A stretch of DNA of 57,452 nucleotides from Diphasiastrum complanatum (lineage: Eukaryota; Streptophyta; Lycopodiopsida; Lycopodiales; Lycopodiaceae). Location: assembly GCA_029204225.1 (NCBI GenBank), contig MU833356.1, positions 1 through 57,452 of the forward strand, given 5' to 3'. Position numbers and translations under genes: made by a program. The notes beneath the pieces were generated by a model that did not search any database, had not been told where the DNA came from, and saw only the letters and a list, made by a program, of their open reading frames with translations. Shown here in pieces: positions 1-11,329 of this stretch. Within the stretch, counting starts at the first letter, position 1. Each line of letters begins with the position of its first letter.

Positions 1-720
1 AAAATATAAGTCTGAATTAAGCACAACTACTGATAGAGAGTAAGCGCAATAACGATCTCTAATTAACTCTAAATAACTGAGCTAGAATGCTCAAGACTGT
101 TCAAGCTTGCAAGCTTGAGAGAGAGATAACTATTCAATACTTGATCTAAAAATTTTGTCATTTTGATGATGTTGATGTAGGAATATGAATAGCTATTTAT
201 ACTAAGCAATTAGGTCGTCAAAGCGTCATCTAGTTGGCTGTGATGTGCTGGCATCCATCCAGTTAGGACTTCTTGGAAACTACTTGCTGATGGCTTAATG
301 CAAGTTGGTGGCTTTGGTTGCAAACAGTCTGTCTGCAGAAATGAACGTAAACTGTCACTCTATAGAAATGAACGTAAACTAACCACAGGCGAAAAATGCA
401 AAAACCACGACATTGCATTTTTACTTGCAATTCATGACAGGCGAAAAACGCGACACTGCATTTTTACTCGAAATTCCTGACAGACAAAAAATGCGAAAAA
501 TGCAACACTACATTTTTACTCGGGATTTTTAACAGTGTTGCTTTGAGAGAAAATTGACTGTAGCAAAAAGATGATAGTGTTGGTTCTGTAGTGAGAGAAA
601 ATTCTCGACACTGTTGTCAAACACTCGTGGATTTCTACAGACTGTGTAATTATGAAGACTATGTAAAACACGAAAGAATCCGCAGAACTGGACAAACAGT
701 TGGATGAAGATTAAAAACCG
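1..720 (-). repeat. Diverged copia LTR-like segment
   Basis: This stretch carries no convincing protein. It resembles the minus-strand copia LTRs at 9769-11220 and 15336-16817 in general build: a run like gagtaagcgcaataacgat, a tatttata element (TATA box on the minus strand) near 195-202, and then short units rich in gcgaaaaatgc and cgacactgc. I infer a diverged LTR in minus orientation that is cut by the window edge. The similarity is patchy and the boundaries are guesses. Confidence 0.35.
384..535. repeat. Short tandem repeat of about 45-50 bp, three units
   Basis: Three degenerate units start near 384, 434 and 479. Each has the form acaggcgaaaaacgcgac, then gcatttttact, then a short tail. 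Within a unit the aaaaatgc and gcattttt parts are complementary, so single strands could fold into hairpins. Just upstream, agaaatgaacgtaaact occurs twice (337-380). The same gcgacactg core recurs in LTRs elsewhere in the window. Confidence 0.6.
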
Positions 721-769
721 ATTAGTCGATTAGTAGGAAGGAGAATAATCCAACATCAGATACACAACG

Positions 770-1850
770 TCAACTTTAGTGAGACCTTTAGTCCAATAGT
801 TAAACATTGTTCTATCATACTTCTATTTTCATTGCTGCTACAACAGATTTGGTGGACACATCAAAATGCATGTACAGACAACATATCTTACTAGAGTTAT
901 CGAAGCGGAAATTTACATGGTGCAACCTGAAGTTTACAGTATCTATGATAAACAAAATCATGTGTGTAAACTCCATAAAGCACTTTATGGCTTGAAGCAG
1001 TCTGCTCGAGCATGGTTTCAAAGGACAAAGCTTCCTTATCGATCATGGCTACACACCAAGATCTTCAGATTCAAATGTATACTTCAAGTCAATGTAGCAT
1101 TGCTTTATCATCATCACTTTGTATGTGGATGACACAATGCTTTTCAACAACAATATCGATCTGATAAATGAAGCTAAGACAATGCTATCTTTCAAATCCG
1201 ACATGACCGATCTGGGCGAAGCTCATTACTGTCTAGGTATTCAAATCCAAAGAGATAGAAAACATAAGTTGATTTATATTGCTCAGCAAAGATATATTCA
1301 CAATGTCTTAATCAAATATAATCTGATGAATAGAAAATTAGCTCTCTCACCAATGGATCTAGGACTCAAGATGTCAAAGGACCAGTGTTCCCAAACAATG
1401 TAAGAGAAGGAGCAAATCTATGAGTATCCTTATCATTCGATAATAGGATCTCCTATGTACGCCATGATCTATACCAGACTAGACATAGCTTTTGCAGTCA
1501 GTTTTTTAAGTCAGTTTATGACCAATCTTGGTATGACACATTGGAAGGCTCTTATCAGAGTCATAAGATGTCTTCAAGCTACTATGGACTTTTGAATCTG
1601 TTATGGAGGAGTCGACAATGACAGACTCAATTTTCTCAGTGGTTACACAGATGCAAGACACTCGTAAATCCACTTCCAGATTTACATTCTTCCTCAACAA
1701 TGGTCATATTTCATGGAATAGTCGCAAGCAAACTTTGATAGCTCTATCTTCCAACTGAATCAGAGTATATCGTAGCCTCTCAAGCTACAAAGGAAGCTAT
1801 ATAGTTGAGAAACTTACTTTCAGATATCAGTCTAAATCAATATGCTCCGA
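770..1850 (+). pseudogene. Ty1/copia reverse transcriptase and RNase H remnant
   Basis: This is the C-terminal part of a copia polyprotein. Recognisable blocks in order are ETFSPIVK near 780 (RT start), LHKALYGLKQSARAWF near 970, the catalytic MYVDDTMLF at about 1119-1145, DLGEAHYCLGIQI near 1210, and RNase H pieces (YPYHSIIGSPMYAMIYTR; HISWNSRKQ; SEYIVASQATKEA) to about 1810. The enzyme would copy element RNA into DNA. The YVDD motif is intact, but frameshifts and several stops break the reading frame. The N-terminal gag, protease and integrase are absent upstream, so this is a 5'-truncated copy. Confidence 0.85.
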
Positions 1851-1899
1851 GAATTCTATTATTGTTAAATTTCTTATGCTCAGCCTTAACAAATTGTTC

Positions 1900-2714
1900 A
1901 AGCAATGAGCATCTGAAAATAGTTGAAGGCCGACAACATATTTCGCATCTTCGCATTTTTCCAAAACTTTGTTTTTCACTTAAAACATTTTCAGTGTAAG
2001 GCACTGTTACCTTTGTCTCCTTTTTCGTCTTTTTTGCACCTTAGGGATTTTTTATGCCTGGACCATTTTAAAGCACCTTTATCTTTTTCGCATTTTTCGC
2101 AAAAAAAATGCGACACTGTGACCAAGTTTCATTTTAAAGGCACAATCGAAATTTTTGCATTTTTCCACCTTCAGGAGAAAAGCGACACTGTGACCAAAAA
2201 CCAATTTAAAGGCATTGTCACCTTTTTCGGATTTCTCTGCCTTCACTTGAAAGGCACCTTCCAGATTTTTGCACCTTCGGGATCTACATGTTTTTTCTGT
2301 TCAAAGGCACCTTCACGTTTTTCGGGTTTTTCCAATAGTGGTGGACCGACGTCGCCAACTTATCATCAACTCTATAAACATCTGGACAACCAAATATTTC
2401 AAGGGCGGTTACCAACTTTGTACATAAACAAAGACTGGCATAAATAACATTCAATGCCTGTAAGAGATTTTTTGATATATTTGTAGCCAGCGTAATCATG
2501 CTCAACAAATAAGTTGAAGGTATCACTTCAAGCCATTGTACTCACTGTTGATATTAATCAGAGTGCAATTTTTCTGTCTCACTATTGTATTGTTCATTTG
2601 CACAGTTTTGTACGATCTCATTCATCTTGAGTTTTTTCTACTGCTGACTGTTGTGTTTATGCTCCTACACTACCAAGCTCAAGCTTCCACTGTCTGTCCT
2701 CTCGATTTCTGACA
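1900..2714 (+). repeat. Copia LTR, copy 1
   Basis: The right end is defined by ...tttctgaca followed directly by a tRNA primer-binding site at 2715. The last 200 bp match the ends of the LTRs at 6546-7410 and 16818-17574 (shared text around attcatcttgag and tttttctactgctgactgtt). The left edge is not resolved; the preceding RNase H remnant fades out near 1850-1900. The 5' half contains many gcattttt and gcgacactgtgacc units. Confidence 0.6.
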
Positions 2715-2727
2715 TGGTATCAAAGCG
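2715..2727 (+). other. Primer-binding site (initiator-Met tRNA type)
   Basis: tggtatcaaagcg immediately follows the LTR end. It matches the usual plant site TGGTATCAGAGC with one change. It would have primed minus-strand DNA synthesis for the gag-bearing copy to its right. Confidence 0.75.
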
Positions 2728-2854
2728 AACATTTCAGTAATCTGCATTTCTACTGTGGATTATCAGTCTTGCTACCAAGACATCTCTCTAGCAAATGCGC
2801 AGCCAACAGTATTTCAACATTCGTTGTTTCTACCAATGATCTCAATCAACCAGA

Positions 2855-3857
2855 ATGGATTTATCATCTAGTTCATCTCTTATTGACAAACTCGATGGAG
2901 ATAACTACCATCTTTGAAAATTCAAGATGAATGTTATACTACTAGCCAAAGAACTCTGGGACATCGTTGATGGCACAGAGCTCAAACCAGAAGGTGATGC
3001 AGCCAGCATCACCAAGTGGAGACTGAGAGATTGCAAAGCATTTGCCATGATCACCCTCAACATCAAAGATACTTAGATCAGCCACATATGTGTTGTTTAG
3101 ACTGCTAAGAATGCATGCCAGACATCTTAGCAATCTCTACAATATCAGGAATGTAACTTCTAAGTTACACTTGAGGAAGAAATTCTTCACCCTGAGAATG
3201 TCTGACGCAGAAAGTATTTCGAGTCATCTCAACATGCTAAAAAATTTTATGGAGTAGATGACTGCAACTGAGAAGATTCGGATGCACTCATGACTCTATT
3301 ATCGAGTCCACTTGAAGCCTACGAAAATTGGATAATGGCAATTTCTGCCCAAGAGCACCTCACTCTATCAAGAGTAATTTTGCTGTTTCTACAAGAGGAG
3401 ATCAGAAGATCAGCATCCTCCTCAGGCTCAGGAGCGAATCCTCAAGTTCTGTACTCAAAAAAAAATCAAAGTTCAGATCTAGGAGATCTACACAGTCAAA
3501 TTTTTCTGACAGGAAGATCAACATGTAGTCTAGACCAAATTTCGGTTCAGGATCGAATTCAAGTTCTTCATCATTCCAGCCAGTGCAGAAACTATTTTGC
3601 AAATACTATAAGAGGACTGGCCATGAAATCAAGAATTGCTGAACTTTGAGGTACAACAACGAATAGAAGAAGCAGTTCCAACAACAAGCACAGAGTACTA
3701 CAACCAATCACTTGATTCATCAACAAGAGGAAGATGAAGCTTTTTTCATGAACAAAGTTGGAGAACAACATGATATTGATTCATGGTATCTAGATATGAC
3801 TCACCATCGCAACTGGTTCAAAGACTATAAGTCATTCACCCACTCTTAAGTTGTGCA
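2855..3857 (+). pseudogene. Ty1/copia gag and start of protease, truncated
   Basis: The start ATG at 2855 lies about 130 bp after the primer site and opens MDLSSSSSLIDKLDG, a start shared with the copy at 7556. Further blocks are LLAKELWDIVDGTELKPEG, a gag_pre region near 3290-3420 (MTLLSSPLEAYENW), and a nucleocapsid zinc knuckle at about 3590-3635 reading FCKYYKRTGHEIKNC, in which the second Cys has become Tyr. The protease start (DSWYLD...HHRNWFKDY) follows at about 3775-3835. Several stops (for example TGA replacing Trp near 2918) and frameshifts are present. Homology to the other copia copy stops sharply at about 3857, so the rest of pol is missing. Confidence 0.85.
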
Positions 3858-4554
3858 ACGTGGCTCTTTCCGTCTAGAGAATATCTTCCAGTCAGCAACA
3901 GAGCCTACTTGGCAGAATCGCATTTGCTGCCAACGTTTCATTCCAGTATCTATGTGGCAGTTTTCCACTGGCTTATTCCAAACGTCATTATTTCATTGGC
4001 TATGACAAAGAAGCAAAGCGTCACTCCATAGCATGCTTACGTGGCAACAACCCCTTGGATATCCAAACATATATCAGGTCAATATACTTATGGCCAGATG
4101 AAAGTGCATCATTTCATTCCAAACTCTGTATATGTGGCATTTCTCATTAGATGTCTCATATAATACAACGTTTCATATCAATAGAAGTATAGGCTTCTTC
4201 TTAGAAGGCAATATAGTAGAGGCTACACTCTTCTTTCATTCAGTCATCTCTCTGCAGGATTTGTTCTGCTCTTAGGAAGAAGAAATAGAGTGTGACAAGC
4301 TCTCAAACACCATGCATGTGCTCCTATGTCCAATTATAGGTATGGGCCCTCATATGATTATTAATTACTTTACTGGTCAAGCCCAAAATGGCGAGCATAA
4401 CTGATAACCATATACACTAGGAAAACCGGCTATCCATCTCAAGAAGTATTCCGAATCCCTCATATTGGACATTGACATAACACAACTTCACTCAAAATCT
4501 TGAATTTCACAAAATGCTCTCTATTGCATATACCCTACTACGTCTCTCTAAAAG

Positions 4555-4900
4555 GGCCAAATCACTTCGGTGGTCTACTGAGCGCTTTCTCCATGGTTAT
4601 TGCTCTGCTTTTGTATACCATACTTGCAAGGACAATTTGGGTGTCTTTTTCTTGGAGTTCACAGTCCTTTGATTGACCCAAAAAGATTTTAAAAGAATAA
4701 AGTTTTTCTTGTTTTTGGAAATGTTTTTTTTTTTATTCTGAAGAAACTTGGCCTTTCAAGTGAGTTTCACAAGTTGACTTCCTTTCATTCTATTATTTTA
4801 TAATGAAAATGAAGGCCAATTTACTCTTTAGTGGCCTTCAGACTCCCTTAACTCAAATCTAACAGTCAGGTTGGACCTTATGGTCCTGATTTCTTACAGA
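4555..4900. repeat. Diverged dispersed repeat, partner at 31485-31840
   Basis: Both copies run in the same direction and share aaatcactt, then a ctcTgTTTTaTa-type block, ataccatacttgcaagg versus gtaccgtacttgcagg, ttcttgtttttg, and tgaagaaactt. The partner lies in the leader of the minus-strand copia-type element, so this may be a fragment of a related leader. Confidence 0.5.
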
Positions 4901-5724
4901 CATAGTCTAGAAATGAAACCGGCAAATTTTGTAAAAATCTGACATCAAGACATAATGTGGGATGTTGACTTCTGAAAAACCACTAAAATATTGATTTTGC
5001 AGGAAATTGTATGTTTACTCAAAGTTATGTAGGATTCTAAATTGTTGGCTTATGAATATATGGGATGCATGTAGATCATTTTAATACTTTAGGAACTATT
5101 GAGAAGTTCTACCTTGCAGGTGCTCGACCTTATGCATGATTTTTTATATAAGTTATATTTGTAAACCTATTGATGCATAGCTAATTTCTAACCTTATAAC
5201 ACATTGTACCATGAAAATTATTGTTGGAGCGAGCTAGGTTGAGGCCCAAGAAAATTAGTTGGATGCCAATGATGTTTGAAAGTTTTGAATTTTCTTTATT
5301 ATCATGAATATAATTTAGCAAATAAAAAATAGTTTCATTTAATGCGCTTTTCTTTAACAATGCTAGCTACTATAATAATCGGCAATCTTTGATAGTTGTA
5401 GGATTTTAGAATGTAATATTTTTGAGTTGAAGGTTTTAGAAGGCATGATTTTATAAAAGCTAACATCCTTTGAAATATGTAGGATATCAAAGAAAAACTT
5501 GCCGGAGGTTTTCCGAGCATTGCTCAGTATGAATGGCTTTATAACTGAAAATCCTCGTTTACAAAAGGACCTTCTTTGCTAGTTTTTGAAGCCTCTAGTA
5601 GATCAATCATAGAGAGCCGAAGTTCTAACACTGTCCCAGTTGTCCGAAGACCTTAGCTGGCTAGTATCCTGACTTTACAGATATGAAACACCGATTTTCA
5701 GTAACCTCAAAGAGCTTATGCTTT

Positions 5725-5745
5725 CTTTCTCTCTCTCTCTCTCTC

Positions 5746-5825
<80 letters not shown>
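5725..5825. repeat. CT dinucleotide microsatellite
   Basis: An almost pure (CT)n run of about 95 bp with one CA interruption near 5748. The apparent Ser-Leu repeat protein read from it is a by-product of the repeat, not a gene. A GA/CT tract of this length is commonly polymorphic. Confidence 0.95.
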
Positions 5826-6171
5826 CAACACTTCACATTATGGTTATTTTTTAGCTCAAAACCCTAACCCTAGTACTATTGCATGAAATATGGAATGTGA
5901 ATGTGCTAATTAGTTTTAGTACATATTGCGAATGATTGTAAGTAGTTTGTACTCTGAGGAATTGTAGTGTTATGGTTTTTAACTGCTGTCTATAATAGAA
6001 CAGGTTGGTGGGTTAGTTACTAGCTATAATTAGTAGCAAGTAGTTGGGCAGCCAAAACAACTCCTAACACCTTTTTGGTTCTGTTGTCGGATAGGATTTT
6101 GGTAGTTGCATAATCTGGATAGAAACAAGTTTTAACTGTGGGTAGAAGAGGTAGGAGTAGAATCGTCTTCA

Positions 6172-6545
6172 ATGTCTAGAGGTGTTAGTAGTTCGGATTG
6201 GAAAAAATCTACAATTCTTCGCGGGATGGAGGCTGCCTCGATAGGATGAACTCATGCAGCGATATTGCAGTGTTTTAAATTCAAGAAACATGACGATCCT
6301 GACATGCACATTCACTAGTTTATGGCTGTTTGTCAAGCAAATCGTGAAACCAACGACATTCAAAAATTGGAATTATTTCCGACCACTTTGAAAGGAAATG
6401 TCCTACAGTGGTATTCACAATATGGATTGCAGGAGTTCCAGAGCTGGGACGAGTTGAGAAGTGCCTTTTTGAAGAGGTATCGAAAAGAATACGAGGATAA
6501 GAAATTCTGGATAAGTTGCAGGCCATCAAACAGAAGCGGAAGGAG
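6172..6545 (+). pseudogene. Ty3/gypsy gag (capsid) fragment
   Basis: An ATG at 6172 opens a frame that runs collinearly to about 6510 with two stops (TGA near 6247, TAG near 6319) and then a frameshift. The block ETNDIQKLELFPTTLKG, then VLQWYSQY, then WDELRSAFLKRYRKEY is the typical retrotransposon gag domain of plant gypsy elements. Gag would form the cytoplasmic particle that packages element RNA. The frame ends at 6545, where a copia LTR begins with TGTTGG, so the gag was split by that insertion. I could not find its continuation right of 17574. Confidence 0.8.
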
Positions 6546-7410
6546 TGTTGGAATTCATGCTCAAGCCCAATTCCATTAGGTAATGAACATCCTGAAAAAC
6601 TCTGTTTATACCTATCCTTGGAAAACGCCACAAAAAGGAGGGCCCGAAAAATTTGTATAGCAGAAACTTGACTTGTATTTTTTAGAAATTTTTTGATACC
6701 GTATCGATTCAAAAAATCCAAATTTTTTTGGATACCCAAAAGTTAGAATTTTTTGATATTGTATCGACTCAAAAAATTCGTGATTTTTTAATACTCAAAA
6801 AGTTAGAATTTTTCATTACTGTATCGACTCGAAAAATCCGAGAGTTTTTGAGTCTTTGTAATTTTTCGAGTTAGTGTATATTTTTTGTGTCTTTGTAAAT
6901 TTTCAATACTGTTAGGAAAATGTTTTGCATCGCGACGCTGACAGTTCACCTACCTCGGTACAGACATTCATTGTAAAGTCACGGCTACCTACTTTAGGAC
7001 AAATGTAGTTAATGAAGTAGATTAATGTCAGCTTTCAAAGTACTGATCATCTGACTTCCAATCACCCAGAAAGATCTGTATTGGTGTCAATGCACCGATC
7101 AAGATATCATCCTCCAGGCATTATGTTGTAAATAGGTAAGTTCAGTTTTTGAGTTTTGTAGTTGATCATTAACGAACTAAGCTGAAGTGTGTGATTGCGC
7201 CTTCTGTCTTGCGCCCAGCTTCAAGCTCTTGTACTCACGTTTGATAATTATTAGAGTGCAAGATTTTTGTCTACTATTGTTGCTCTATTGCACATTGTAA
7301 TATCCGATTCATCTTGAACTCGATCTTTACTGCCAACTGTTACACTTCTGATCTACACACACCTGCTCACCACTTCCACTACAAATATCGATTTTCTCTG
7401 ATTTCCTATA
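6546..7410 (+). repeat. 5' LTR of plus-strand copia copy 2
   Basis: It starts TGTTGGAATTCATGCTC and ends ...gatttcctata, where the canonical terminal CA has become TA. It pairs with 16818-17574 along its length. The middle (6660-6905) is full of complementary short blocks such as gactcgaaaaatccgag and tttttgagtctttg. The 3' quarter matches the LTR end at 2520-2714. Confidence 0.85.
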
Positions 7411-7423
7411 TGGTACTAGAGCA
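7411..7423 (+). other. Decayed primer-binding site
   Basis: tggtactagagca directly follows the LTR. Against TGGTATCAGAGC it differs in the centre (act for atc), so it is a mutated initiator-Met site. Confidence 0.65.
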
Positions 7424-7555
7424 GGTGGCTCAATAATCTGCATATTCATTGCGGGTTATCAGTCTTGTTTTTACCAAGACCTCATTTCAGCAAGTGTGTA
7501 AACAACAATTTTTTAATATCGTTGTTTCTATCAACGATCTTGCTACAATACCAAA

Positions 7556-8457
7556 ATGGATCTATCCTCTAGTTCTTCTCTGATTGACAAGCTCGATGGA
7601 GAAAACTACCATATATGGAAGTTCAATATATGTAGAAAAATGACAAAATATCAAAGACTCCTAGATTAATCATATTCGATCTGTTCAAATAGCCAAGGAT
7701 GCCTGAGACATCCTAGCAACCCTTTATGACGTCAGAGATGTCACATCTAAACTCCATCTAAGGAAAAAATTCTTCAAGTTGAGGATGTCCAATGTAGACA
7801 CTATTTCCAGCCATCTTAATACCTTCAAAAATCTTATGGAGCAGATGACTGCAACAAGATCGAACATTGAAGATTCAGATGCGATAATGACTCTTTTATC
7901 GAGTCTCCCTGAAGCCTATGAAACTCGGGTCATGGCCATTTCCACCCAACCACATCTCACTTTATCAAGAATTATTTCGATGCTATTACAAGAGGAGATC
8001 AGAAGAAATGAATCCTCCTCAAGTTCAGAATCAAATCCTCAAGCTCTATATACAAAGAAAAACCAAAGTTCAAACCCAAGAAATCCACAAAATCAAATTA
8101 TACTGACAGGCATGCAATGAGGATCAAATTTTGGTCCTGGATCAAATTTTGGCTACGGATCAAATTTTGGTTCGGGATCAAATTCTAGTTCATGATCCAA
8201 TTCTTCATCATTCTAGCCAATGCAGAAACTGTTCTACAAATACTGTAAGAGGACTGGTCATCTCATCAAGGACTGTAGAACACTCAAGTACAACAATGAA
8301 AGAAAGAAGTAGTCTCAACAAAGCCAATGCTGCCTCAACCAGTCACTCGATCCAACAACAAGAAGAAGATGAAGCTGCCTTCATGACCAAGGTCAGAAAT
8401 CTGCAGGATATCGATTCATGGTACTTGGACTCTGGAGCAACATGATTCACCATCGGG
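7556..8457 (+). pseudogene. Copia gag and protease start, copy 2
   Basis: The ATG at 7556 gives the same gag start as at 2855 (SSSSSLIDKLDGENYH). Soon after (about 7620-7660) roughly 110 bp present in copy 1 are missing. The gag resumes at 7779-8110 (TLLSSLPEAYETR, LLQEEIRRNESSS). An 18-bp tandem expansion follows at 8121-8192, then the zinc knuckle FYKYCKRTGHLIKDC near 8236-8280, in which the first Cys is Tyr. The protease active site DSGAT (about 8431-8445) is intact. Frameshifts and stops make the gene non-functional. Confidence 0.85.
8121..8192 (+). repeat. 18-bp tandem repeat inside gag, four units
   Basis: Four units of ggatcaaattttgg plus four variable bases run head to tail, and would encode repeats of Gly-Ser-Asn-Phe-Gly plus one residue just before the zinc knuckle. 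The other copy (near 3530-3565) has only about one and a half units, so this is a lineage-specific expansion. Confidence 0.85.
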
Positions 8458-9768
8458 ACTGGTTCCAAAGCTACAAGCCTTTTACCCATTCTTGAGTTGT
8501 GCAACTTGGAGACAACTCATCCCATTCCATTGAAGGTGAAGAAACAGTCAAGGTCAAATTTGAGAGAGGTGATATTAAGTTGTTGTCCAATGTTTTACAT
8601 GTTTTTAACTTTACAAAAATCTGCTTTCTATAAGTAAAATCATTGATTCGGGTCGTAGGGTAGAATTCGGTACTGAAGGATGCACCATTCTTGATAAGTC
8701 TCGAAAAGTTTTAGCCTTTGGTAGACGTTGTGGCTATCTTTATAAGCTTAGTCACTGCTTTTCTACAAATAGTCAAGATCTTCACACATCTACTTTTAAT
8801 TCAGATAATATGTTGTGGCATTTCAGATAAGGCCATTTGAACTTCATAGCATTCAACAAATGTCAAATCAAAAACTAGTTCAAGATCTTCCTTTCATTAG
8901 CAAATCCGATACTACTTGTGAAAGTTGTATTATCAACAAACATGCTAGAAGTCCATTTATTTCCGATACTATCCATACTTCTAGAGATTTGCTAGATCTT
9001 GTGCATAGTAATATTTGTGGCCCAATGCAGACTTCTTCCATATGGAGAGTCTTTATTTTCTAGTTTTTATTGATGATTTTCCTCGAAGAACTTCAACTTA
9101 TTTTCTGAAGAGCAAATCTGCGACTTTCAATTTCTAGTTCAAGGCATTTGCAAAAAATCAGACCCAAAGGAAAATAAAAGCTCTACATTCTGATGGAGGG
9201 GGAGAATACATCTCCACCGAGTTGCAGCAGATCTTGAAGTTCACCAAATGGACGTCCAAACTGCTTTCCTCAATGGCACCATTGAAGAGGAGATTTATAT
9301 GTCCTAGCCAGAAGGATATGAGCTAAAGGGCCTAGAGCCTGGTTTCATAAAATTAATGCTTTCTTTATAGAGAATGGTTTCATCCCAAACTTTGCAGACT
9401 CCAATGCTTATTTCAAGTTTGTATCAGATTCCTTCATCATCATTACTCTGTATGTTGATGATACTTTATTGTTCAATAATAATCTGAATTTGTTGAAGGA
9501 TACCAAATGCATGTTAGCACAGGAATACAAGATGACTGATATGGGCCCAGCCCACTACTGTCTTAGAATTCAGATTTTTTGAATTCGATCTAGTAGACAA
9601 ATTTTCATCAATCATTAAAGATATCTAACTAACATGCTAGAGAAATATGGAATGGTCGATTGCAAATCGAGCCAATTCTCACTTGACCCTAGTCTGAAGC
9701 TGTCAAGGGAGCAATGCCCAAAATCCAAGTCAAAGAAGGAAAAAATGAAGCAGTATCCATTTCATTTT
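8458..9768 (+). pseudogene. Copia pol remnants: protease, integrase and RT pieces
   Basis: Pieces in order: the end of the protease (GDNSSHSIEGEETVKVKF), a pre-integrase zinc region (LWHFR-stop-GHLNF...CESCIINKHARSPF, 8812-8960), the integrase start (DLLDLVHSNICGPMQ, FIDDFPRRT), and ALHSDGGGEYIS at about 9180-9213. The text then jumps straight to the RT motif VHQMDVQTAFLNGTIEEEIY (9240-9300), so most of integrase and the RT N-terminus are deleted. The RT core LYVDDTLLFNNN is at about 9450-9480. Similarity ends at 9768, where the minus-strand element begins. Confidence 0.8.
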
Positions 9769-11220
9769 TGATGGGACAAGGGAGATAGAAGAATGCAAAT
9801 GGAGAAGAGAGCATGAATATTGTGGAAGAGCTCTCCCGTTACAATCAGTTGCTAGATGCAAAAACAGTCTAATAGAAATCTTATGCTAAATATAATCACA
9901 GCTTTGAGTGTTCTAATTGCCCAACAGGATCTTAAAAATTAATACATACTCACAAAAACAAGAGTACAGTCCACCGAAGATATTAGAAATGGTTTGTGTG
10001 CTGAAAAAATAGATTCAATGTGAAGTTTGGTTTTGAAATAGATGAAAGAGCAATATGATATCGCGAGTTCCTCAGGCATCAAAGGAGTCATAGACATCCG
10101 TGTTTTGATCAGAGTGAGTAAACAAGCGCGATCAAACAGCGATAAAGTGCATTCAATCACAACAAGCATTCATCTACATTATACACGGATAGAAAAGTAT
10201 GCTACTGCTATATTACACTGAAGCACAATAAAATAGCAATTACAACTGAAAATGGCGGTGTAACTAGGAGGCTCAAATAATACGTCTCATGGATGGAGCG
10301 TCTCAAGTAATCTGTGCTGGGATGATCTATTTATAGATTGCATCCATGCATTAACTACATTAAATATTTGTCACCTAATTAGGTAAGCCATTGTACTTGG
10401 AAGTGTATGGCTTTTGTGACAACTATACGGACTGTATACTGTCAACAAATCAAGAATGCTGACACGGACGAGGACGTCAAAAATTCTCTCACTTTGCATT
10501 TTATGTGAAGTGGTTTTCTCTCACTTCGCAAATTTCGGGCAGTGGCTAGGAACGTCCTTCGTTCGAAATAGACGACCTCGAAAAAGCCGAAGGTTCCTAA
10601 AATAGTTCAACTATTGAAGTAGTTCGAGAATTTTCTCTCTGTTCACGAACATTTCACGAAAAAGCCTAAGGTGCCCTAAAATGGTTGAACTTTGAACTGT
10701 GCCTTAGTGTCATGAAGAAATGCGAAAAAGGTGAAATTGTCACAAAATAGTTTAAACTGTTGAACTATGCTAGTTTCACATTTCGAAAAAATGCGAAAAA
10801 GGCGACACTGTGGCAAACATAATTCATTTTTGCAGACTGTCACGACACTTAGAGTATTTTTGCAGTCTATTGCAAAAGTAATGTATTTCTGCTAACTTGT
10901 TCTAAATGCTAATTTCGTGGAAGTCCTTGAAGATGGCCAAGTCTTCAATGTCTTCAAATTATTGAACTTAACATCTGGACTTGAAATTATGATAGGATTG
11001 GTTACCCTTTGCAGGAGATCAGCCAAAAGCCCGTTGTAGACGTTCTTCAAATAGATTGGTTGTCTAAGTTTGTGATTCTTGCAGGTATCAGATGAGCAGA
11101 CATAGAACCAAAGTTGGTTTCACTTAACCCTAGATCAATGATCAATAAACATGTAGGAAATATCATGAAATAGAAATTAGTCATTCACCAAGGTGACAAC
11201 TATGGGCTTAATTTCCAACA
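9769..11220 (-). repeat. 3' LTR of minus-strand copia element
   Basis: On the minus strand it starts TGTTGGAAATTAAGCCC at 11220 and ends CCCATCA at 9769, giving canonical TG...CA ends. It aligns with 15336-16817. Compared with that copy it lacks about 30 bp near 10080. The part 10480-10880 holds repeated units of the form ttcgcgaaaaagccgaaggtgcc and gcgaaaaaggcgacactgt. Confidence 0.9.
10327..10336 (-). promoter_or_regulatory. TATA box of the minus-strand copia LTR
   Basis: ctatttatag reads CTATAAATAG on the minus strand. The same text sits at the matching place in the other LTR (15928-15937). It is the likely promoter core for element RNA. Confidence 0.55.
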
Positions 11221-11233
11221 GTCCCCCTTAAGG
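11221..11233 (-). other. Polypurine tract
   Basis: gtcccccttaagg lies against the LTR start; on the minus strand this is ccttaagggggac, a typical plus-strand primer directly before the 3' LTR. Confidence 0.8.
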
Positions 11234-11329
11234 TCACGGTTGGTGCCTTGGTATCTTCGTCAGGTTCAGCATGTTGAAGGACTTCTGATGCTTGATCTTA
11301 AAAAGCGCTTTGGTGAAGATGTCTACGAC

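Larger units (their letters stand above)
3858..6171. other. Unassigned AT-rich DNA between element remnants
   Basis: I see no protein-coding signal. The part 4555-4900 is a diverged copy of 31485-31840, and 5725-5825 is a CT microsatellite. The rest, including 3858-4550 and 4900-5720, shows no motif I recognise on either strand. The junction at 3857 is abrupt, so 3858 onward may be either the old host sequence or another element. Confidence 0.5.

Noticed and set aside
384-535. CRISPR-like array
   Set aside because: Units are degenerate, spacers are not unique, and the context is a plant LTR.
5858-5874. aaccctaaccctag as a telomere repeat
   Set aside because: Only two imperfect units, with the wrong spacing for a CCCTAAA array; likely chance.
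5683-5886. 67-codon plus frame rich in Ser-Leu repeats
   Set aside because: It is the translation of the CT microsatellite; no conserved part outside the repeat.
6320-6739. 139-codon minus frame across the gypsy gag and LTR start
   Set aside because: Antisense shadow; it crosses the boundary between two elements, so it cannot be one old gene.
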